A stretch of 52,871 nucleotides of DNA from Halocafeteria seosinensis (lineage: Eukaryota > Sar > Bigyra > Bicosoecida): NCBI GenBank assembly GCA_001687465.1, contig LVLI01000354.1, positions 1-52,871 on the forward strand, written 5' to 3'. Position numbers and translations under genes: made by a program. The notes below the pieces were generated by a model. It did not search any database. It saw only the letters and a program-made list of their open reading frames with translations, and was not told the DNA's origin. Shown one piece after another: positions 46,568-52,871 of this stretch. Each line of letters opens with the position of its first letter. The stretch's first letter is position 1.

Positions 46568-47255
46568 CGTCTTATAGAGGGAAAACTCTCATTACTTTCT
46601 CTGTATGGGAGCAACAGAGCCGACGGCCTCTAGCAAATGGGGAATGGCTTGACCAAGATGCAACTTCAACCTCCTTTTCCATGGCATGTCCCAGCAGATT
46701 ATTCCCACGACATTTTCAGGCGCATCCCATATTATTCTAGTAAGTAAAAGACCATCCAATCAAACAGCCTATATTCATCTTGTCTATCACTATAATGGCG
46801 TCTTCGACCGACCTTCAACTTCGGACTCTGTGAAGATGGACATTCGAGCCTTTATTGGCTCAATAAAAGGTTGTCTGGCACAGGTCTATGGAGATTTTGA
46901 CAAGTTACAGTATATTTCACAATGTTACCCTAGTGTTTCCTCGTTTTTATGCCTCCATGCCATGCTATAGTGTCAGCGAGAGGACCTTCACAATACGGTT
47001 GTGAAGTGGATCCCATGTCTATCATACAAGTAATGTATGGCCAGTATGGGTAGTACGGGGGCCGCTGCCACTTTGACACCTTAATAAGTATCATGACACC
47101 TCCCTTTGCTACAAATTCTGCACCTACAGATGCTGTTCTCAGAAGGTAATCTTCCATGCTAACCCTTCGAATATTGAAATTCATGAAACGCACTTTACAA
47201 TGATGATGGCGTCAATTAACATCCCATACGCGTTAGGTTGAATAGGCAACCTTCC
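46568..47255. other. Gap between the two F-box genes, possible small spliced gene
   Basis: The gap holds the promoter of paralogue A and the 3' end region of paralogue B. On the plus strand an ATG at 46660 opens a frame (MQLQPPFPWHVPADYSHDIF) that runs to a perfect GTAAGT donor at 46740, so a small divergent gene is possible. I could not complete it convincingly downstream. Confidence 0.3.
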
Positions 47256-49448
47256 CTATTCCACTGTCACATTGTCCAACACTTGATTATTTTCTCTGAT
47301 CTTCCGTCGAATCATAGTGCCTGGTGCAAGGTATTTGCAGAAGCCGTCGCTAAAGAAATTGTTGGTGTCATAATAGTCCGATGCGTAGACCGCTCCAAGG
47401 CCCCAGATCAATAAACAAAACAAACAGGAAACGATAAGCATAGGAACGAAAAGTTTCAAGTAATTTGCACCATCTAGCTTGTCTGTGTCACCAAAGACGA
47501 TGAACAGAATGGCCTGGGAGCCGAGAATGCCAATAACGATTGTAGCGATCAATCCTCCTAGCAAACCATATCCGACGGTTTCCTGTGTACACACATTGAA
47601 CGTCAAGTGACATGCTCGGCTGATTGAGTGCTTGCAAAAAGCTTACCCGTAGCGTGAACTCGTCATCCTCAAGACTATCCCGTATGGCCATCACTACACC
47701 TACTATTGCCCCTATCCAAATGAGACTGCACGAATGAAGTTGATAAAACACTTTACCAGTCACTTGCTAGAAACTATACCTTAACGACATACCCTAAGCT
47801 TAGTAAAATAGGCATGAAAACTTCCCACATAGCCAAACTAGCAAATCCATCGACCCTTAGTCCAAATAACAAGGTCGTCAGCATGATCGGTAAAAAGACC
47901 ATCTGCAGACACAAGGATAACATGAAGGGGATCCAAACAGCTAACGCACTTCAAATGGTGAAAGATACTTACGAAGGTACTTATTCCCATAATCGCAAGC
48001 GCTTCTTCCATGTCATCCGCATTAGCAGAAAAAATAACAGACGCAGGCATAAGGAGGATTGCTATTTCGAATGGTACCAGCACATGACTCCACGGTGTAT
48101 CAACAACATCTTCCAGCTTTAGAGAAAGCAAGACGACAAACAGAGTAAGACTGAGAAAAGACGCGAAAAAGCATCCTATTGCAACAGCCTTCGCTGGAGG
48201 ATCACAGCAATCGTCGTAATTAATATTTTCCAAAAATCCTCCGCACGGTGTCGCTTCAGATTCGATCACAAAATACTCCTCTACCGTTCTGTCAACCGGT
48301 GACAACGTTCTAGCCAGCACTGCCTGAGCCAGAGTTAGACAACTGAGTCCAATTAATATTTGTACAGGTAGGAGTACAGCCCACCAGCCAAACGCGCTAT
48401 CATCATTCAGCTTTACCCCCAGTAGAGCCAATGAAGATATCCCAAATGCTCCAAGAGCGAAGGGCAAGCATATAAAGTGCTGAAAATCTGCAATACAGCG
48501 GAAAATGGCGCAACAAACGTAGTTTCGCTTCCTGCTCTTCGCCTTCTGCCAAGCCTCATAAGCTTCAAGACGCTTCTTGTTGGTCCTTATAAAGTATAAT
48601 TTGTAGGTTTCCTCCAGTCGCTTAGCTGCTACGCTTTCCAAATCCTGCAGGAAATATCGTCGCTATGTAAACTACAGGTCACATTGCACTAAGACGCACG
48701 ACCGATTACTTACGCGAACTCGGTTAGCGGGTACTATCCTGAGCTGCTCAAAAGTGCTGGCTGTCCGAGGCAGCACGGGAACATTGTCTTTGCTCGGCAC
48801 TTCGGTACTGAAATCTCGGCATAACAAATCAATCCACAAAGACCTTCGCTTCACTGTAGACTCAAGCTTTCTGTTTACGCGCTTCACCGCTAGGACGTCT
48901 TGGATCGGTAAGTAGAGTAAAATTCTCTCCCACGCTTCTCCATCCAATTTCATCCAGACATCCGGCCCAGCTTTTCGCTGGGTCTGGATAGTATTCGAGT
49001 AGTAGGGCGTAACGGATCTCCTTCTCCGTAGTACCTTCGAGGAAGGTCGAGATGGATGAAGAAGTTTCGCAAATGCCTTCCGAACGCAACCCCGTGCAGG
49101 GTTTGTCTTAACCGAGGGGCCAGGCTCGGCCCAGTCCCTGATCGACACATTTGACACAAACGAGGGCGACCTAAAATCTACAGACCTTTGTAACGGATCT
49201 GGCAGAGGAGTTCTATCAAGAGAAGAAGCGGGAGTGTCGCGTCCGAATAAATTGGGGCGAGTGAGAGGTGGAGGCGGTGTGACAGTGGTCACCGTTTCAG
49301 TCCCATCTTCAGAAGTGTACATGGAGGAGACAGACCCGGAACTCGTAGCTGACTGGATCTCCGATTCCCGTTTCCCTTCGCTTTCACTCGTTTCTTCGGT
49401 TCCTGAACCTGAAGCAATGGAAAATCTCGAGCTCTGTTGGTCCGCCAT
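47256..49448 (-). CDS. F-box protein fused to a polytopic membrane domain (paralogue B)
   Basis: Minus-strand exons: 49448-48714, 48644-47973, 47902-47793, 47725-47647, 47582-47256. Introns are 64-70 nt, phases are consistent, and the product is 640 residues. A Ser/Thr/Pro-rich N-terminal ~160 residues, probably disordered, precede an F-box at 167-213 (GEAWERILLYLPIQDVLAVK, then LWIDLLCRDF). About eight hydrophobic segments follow: SAFGWWAVLLPVQILIGLSC, FFASFLSLTLFVVLLSLKL, HVLVPFEIAILLMPASVIF, MWEVFMPILLSLG and others, in the WxxVxxPxxI pattern of Tmemb_185A/TMEM185 proteins. The last introns share phases (2, then 0) with paralogue A, showing common descent. Both genes are on the same strand, 690 bp apart. 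Coupling an F-box to a membrane domain implies an SCF receptor at an organelle or plasma membrane. The substrate is unknown. Confidence 0.87.
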
Positions 49449-50030
49449 ACCGTCTAACTGGTCTGGGAGGTCAAATCGGCTCTCTATTACTCCCGTTCAA
49501 GCGGCCGAAGAGCTGCAGAGATCTCAAAAATAGGATATATTCCTCGAAAACTGTGTCAGAATTCCTCTGTACGAGTTTATAAAGGCGTCTGAACAAAGTG
49601 AATGCCCAGACCGAACGCGAGTGCAATCTTCTACCAACGAGACTATAGATACAGCCTCTACGGGGCAGCAGGGCTTTTCTCGCCCCTTGTATACATGGGA
49701 AACACGATTCACCTTCAGCGTACGGACGAAAATGACATATTTATGGTCAAATACGCATGAAAATCAGCGACTGTACCAGCGTCCTCGCAAGCGACTCCCC
49801 GACATGTGAAGCTGGGTGAAAAGTAGTTGACTTCAATTAGGCAAGACAAAAATTGAGTGCGGACATGTACAAGAAATGAAAACAAATTCCTTTGCCTATC
49901 AAGAGGAGGGTAGTTATCAAAATACCTGGGAATCGGGTACAGGGATGCTGAGTCTCAGGGGGGTGAACCTTCCCCGCTTGAAGCGTAGCCAAATATTAAC
50001 CATCGAAAATGTATGTCTCACACACACAAA

Positions 50031-50051
50031 TGTGACAGATAGCCCACCGGC
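50031..50051 (-). repeat. Dispersed repeat R2, inverted core
   Basis: Read on the minus strand this is GCCGGTGGGCTATCTGTCACA, identical to the R2 core at 12610-12630 except for one base. The flanks are unrelated beyond about 5 bases. Confidence 0.6.
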
Positions 50052-50537
50052 CGGGAAGTTGACCACATCCTCTTAACGAGGAGCGGTCACAAGGAGTTTG
50101 TGCTATTTGGTAATATACGTAGTGAGGAACATGTTTAGTTCCAATTTTAACAAATGGCTCTGCCCACAAGCGCCATGGCCAGTTTCGTCCGGGATGACTG
50201 TAACTTTGTAACTTTGAACCCTTGTCATTTTTCATACAATGGTTGCTGCTCCATTCCGAAATCATATCCCTTAAATCACTGCAAAGAACACCCCCGTGCT
50301 CATTTACACGCACATGTGCATTCCAACAGCTCCGTGCGTGCATTCAAAACCTTCCACACTGAGGGGTTGTCAAATCCGATATTTGCGCAAGCACAGTTCC
50401 AGAGGAGTTCCATTACCTCTGCTCCACCTGGAAGTGCCGCCATTTGCTGCAGTTGCTTGTAAGTCACTCCTGAGATNCCCGCCGATCCATTTACAGGGGC
50501 CGATGACAGAGCCGATTTCAACGAAAACATGGAGACT

Positions 50538-50606
50538 ACTCTCTATAAACTCTCTAGGGGAGTAATTTTAGGGACTTTTCCTTATAACCACACGAATATA
50601 CATTAA
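50538..50606 (+). repeat. Diverged direct repeat R4, copy a
   Basis: The string TAAACTC.CTAGGGGAGTA followed by CTATAACCACAYGAATATACA-type sequence recurs 184 bases downstream with a 9-base gap and several substitutions. Confidence 0.7.
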
Positions 50607-50721
50607 ATAGGATGACCAGACGGTTCCGCAAGTCTGAGAGAAAGTCCAATCCTTCCCGTCCTATACCATGGTTCCGTTTATCTCTATGATTCTACAGGGG
50701 AATACTTCGTGGGGGATCCGG

Positions 50722-50778
50722 ACTCCCTTTAAACTCGTTAGGGGAGTATTTCCCTATAACCACATGAATATACAATAA
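50722..50778 (+). repeat. Diverged direct repeat R4, copy b
   Basis: This is the second copy, containing AGGGGAGTATTTCCCTATAA and CACATGAATATACAATAA. The two copies share the core but not the segment between, consistent with an old tandem duplication. Confidence 0.7.
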
Positions 50779-51478
50779 TAATAATATCCATGACTGCTCC
50801 GGTGTCTTGCCTAAGGGTTTTTTGTTCGTCACCTCCGCTTTCGATCCGGTTGTCAACTCATAAAGCGGGTTACCGATGACACTTTGGCGTGGATGTAGGT
50901 AGTAGTTACTCTATAAATACACATATTTCTACTTCCACGGTGTTGATCATGATGGCGCCCACGCTTGCACTTCCTTAGCATAGCTTGGTAGCCTAATTCG
51001 AATATACAACTACCCAAACAAACGAAAGCGTTTACTTAGAGGAATACTGGAACTATTATGCATTACAGTACAACAAAAACAATCGTCAGTGTTGTATTAC
51101 TATCTGGGGGTGTCTAAAAGACCAGTAGCGGCGCCTGGTGGCGTCGTGTCGTCTACAGACGGACTTCTTCCAGATGTATATTAAGCAGGTTGTAGGAAAA
51201 TGAATACCTAAAATTACTCTGCCGTTGACCCCATATTCCCCAAGAAGTGATCTCCTGCATAGTAATGGAAAACATCATGTCCTTCCGATCTATTGCTTCA
51301 TTGGCCTTCCGGGTATTTATTGCTCACGAGGAACGTCCCTTCCGCAGTGTCATCCTGCCTCCATCACCATCAACGACCTGCTCTCCTTTGGGTAGCTCCC
51401 CATCGAGCAGACGATAATCATGGCAACACAATTACTGATTGACTAAGATTCCCAACAGCATATAATGAGCTCCCTCAT

Positions 51479-51891
51479 TCACCGTTCGAATCGCTGTTGC
51501 TCGTTGCTGGGCTGCATTCCATGGTACTGGTCGTCTTCTGGATCTCGTCCGACGTCTTTCGATCCTGAACACGAGGAGAAATGGATGAGAGCGGCAACTT
51601 GTTACCGAAATACGACGGGAGGGTTTTTTTCTCTCTATGCATGAACAAAGAGTCATACACTACCGGTATGCTACGACATTGTACGCTTTGCGCCATACCT
51701 GTATTCAAGAAGACTCCTCGCTGAATTTGACTTCCTGTCAGCTGTTTATCACTTCTATAAAGATTCGTCTGATTATTCTGGTATTGTTTTTGTATCAGAA
51801 AGGGTATACTACCGAAACCGAGAGCCAGACAACCAAATCCCAGCACCAGCGGCGCATTACTTTTGGTGGGAGTGCGTGGCGTGGGCGACAT
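51479..51891 (-). CDS. Small single-span membrane protein with NTGSKDVG motif
   Basis: Two exons (51891-51699 and 51564-51479) in phase 1 give 92 residues. ATG at 51891 is the first in frame. Residues about 14-36 form one hydrophobic helix (APLVLGFGCLALGFGSIPFL). After the helix come RGVFLNTG and, after splicing, SKDVGRDPEDDQYHG. I have the impression of a short RG..(N)xGSKD(V/I)G.D motif conserved in small eukaryotic membrane proteins of unknown function, but I cannot name the family. The 134-nt intron is longer than most here and could contain a further small exon. Confidence 0.55.
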
Positions 51892-52348
51892 TTCGTTATA
51901 CACGCATCAAATGATTGAAAAACTGAAACTGTGTTCGTTAAGTATCGAGGATGATCGGAATACTGAGAGATCACATATTGCTCTTCTTCAAAGCTATGCG
52001 TATCACTTGCCTGGTAATACACTCGAGACAAGTTGACTCTTGAGAGGGGCAAACTTCACAGGATGTGCACAGTGGCGACCGAGTAGGTACTGTCAGTAGG
52101 TCGAAAATTAACTCACAACTTAGGGTGTGTCTTATCAGACCTAATAACATTGTCGATTCGAATATTTTTACGACTCCGCATTGATAGTTGAGTTTCGAAA
52201 TTACACATGCATAGTGGAGGTAGACGTCTAAGATCAGCAATGATGATATAAATCACTTGATGCGCCTCGGTATATTCGTATTTCGCACGTGGTAAAAGCG
52301 CCTTACAACTTTGCCCACAAGGACCAAAGCATGTGACCACGGAAGGAA
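51892..52348. other. Intergenic spacer
   Basis: About 460 bases lie between the small membrane-protein start and the CCDC93 stop, both on the minus strand. No gene or repeat was noticed. Confidence 0.35.
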
Positions 52349-52871
52349 CTAGTTACACTGCTGCAACTTGTCAAACCTATCGCATTCCTGCTGGAACTTT
52401 TTCAAAACTTTCAGATACGTTCTTTGCTTGCTTAGCAGATCATTCCGCGTTGATGCTGCATCGTCTTTTCTATGTCGCTTTAGATCACAATTCTCATGTT
52501 GTTCAGCTATCGATTCGTCTAAGCCATTTAATAGTGTTGCGCATCTGGATACAAACTCTTTCCGAGAGCTTTGGTTCTGCTGCATGGCCTGCGAAAACTG
52601 GGACGATATGCTCTCCAACAGAGAGTCTTCTTTTTGCAGGAAGTGGCGTTTCTCTATTAGCATATTGTACACAGTATTGTGGCGCCTAAGTTCTTCCAGC
52701 TGAGCACCTAGCTGTTCGTACAATTCTACAAATCTGCGGCGGTATTGTAACAATTCCTGTCGAGATGGTACGTCATCAAGTTTCCGCCGCAAGTGGTCGG
52801 CTTCCCGGTTTCGAGCAGCACACCGACGGCGGAGACGAGCGTATTTCCGCAAAGTACTTGAATACTTTTCC
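52349..52871 (-). CDS. CCDC93: CCDC93 homologue, C-terminal part (cut by window edge)
   Basis: The frame is open from the right edge to a stop at 52349 (about 173 residues) and is strongly coiled-coil. It follows the C-terminal region of CCDC93: a PSRQELLQYRRRFVELYEQ block (vertebrate form: P-S-R-x-E-L-x-Q-Y-x-x-R-F-x-E-L-Y), then HNTVYNMLIEKRHFLQKE, LLESISSQFSQAM, and near the end LLSKQRTYLKVLKKFQQEC (family: EKQRLYFKTVKEF). CCDC93 is a subunit of the CCC/Commander complex, which works with retriever and WASH in endosomal recycling. The N-terminal part, including the calponin-like NN-CH domain, must lie beyond 52871. Confidence 0.88.
   Translation of the reverse strand, partial: EKYSSTLRKYARLRRRCAARNREADHLRRKLDDVPSRQELLQYRRRFVELYEQLGAQLEELRRHNTVYNMLIEKRHFLQKEDSLLESISSQFSQAMQQNQSSRKEFVSRCATLLNGLDESIAEQHENCDLKRHRKDDAASTRNDLLSKQRTYLKVLKKFQQECDRFDKLQQCN

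Larger units (their letters stand above)
49449..51478. other. Gene-poor interval with repeats
   Basis: About 2 kb without a supported gene. It contains an inverted R2 fragment, a diverged direct repeat (R4) and one ambiguous base (N at 50477). The minus-strand frame at 50300-50530 (QLQQMAALPGGAEVMELLW) has somewhat protein-like composition but no motif, and it spans the N. Confidence 0.45.

Noticed and set aside
50154-50565. Cys/His-rich plus-strand frames as a zinc-binding protein
   Set aside because: Spacing of cysteines is irregular, the frame crosses the ambiguous base, and the same region is open on the other strand.
51475-51903. 142-residue unspliced minus-strand ORF
   Set aside because: The spliced form gives a compact single-span protein with a plausible conserved motif, while the read-through middle looks like intron sequence.
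1-52871. tRNA, rRNA, CRISPR arrays, bacterial operons or riboswitches
   Set aside because: No B-box GGTTCGANTCC with a matching cloverleaf, no rRNA core sequences, no regularly spaced repeats, and the spliced gene structure is eukaryotic.

Overview
The window is nuclear DNA from a gene-dense unicellular or simple eukaryote. Genes on both strands are cut by short GT-AG introns, mostly about 57-90 nt (37 to 140 nt at the extremes), whose phases can be checked against protein families. The gene set is purely eukaryotic: an RNF213/mysterin-type giant, a SET1/COMPASS-type methyltransferase, F-box proteins, and the Commander subunit CCDC93. The lineage cannot be fixed from sequence alone. A stramenopile such as an oomycete, or a red alga, would fit; this is inference.

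Layout, left to right. (1) 187-1297: a decayed copy of the first exons of the RNF213-like gene that lies 12.6 kb downstream. (2) About 1960-4856 (+): a tandem pair of related membrane-protein genes; the first looks broken, the second gives a clean 7-exon, 294-residue model. (3) 4894-9205 (-): a 1369-residue protein with five EF-hands, ending 37 bp from the membrane gene. (4) 9206-12808: about 3.6 kb without a convincing gene but with several duplicated segments, probably mobile-element debris. (5) 12809-29311 (+): the main feature, a 5425-residue RNF213/mysterin homologue with a CBM20 starch/glycogen-binding domain, a dynein-like AAA core and an RZ zinc finger, but no visible RING finger. (6) 29509-31297 (-): a small ORF with a possible histone fold, then a stand-alone acyltransferase of the condensation-domain superfamily. 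(7) 31482-32927 (+): two small unrecognised genes. (8) 33718-35659 (+): an 11-exon secreted Asp-box (BNR) beta-propeller protein. (9) 35941-43510 (-): a 2476-residue SET1/trithorax-class histone methyltransferase. (10) 44537-49448 (-): two neighbouring paralogues that join an F-box to a polytopic membrane domain resembling Tmemb_185A. (11) 49449-51478: about 2 kb of repeat-bearing, gene-poor DNA with one ambiguous base. (12) 51479-51891 (-): a small single-span membrane protein. (13) 52349 to the right edge (-): the 3' end of a CCDC93 gene.

These are independent genes, not an operon. Two ubiquitin-related themes recur: an RNF213 E3 that probably works through its RZ finger, and two membrane-anchored F-box proteins that could act as SCF receptors. 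Three local duplications (RNF213 5' end, membrane pair, F-box pair) show that tandem or segmental duplication has shaped the region.
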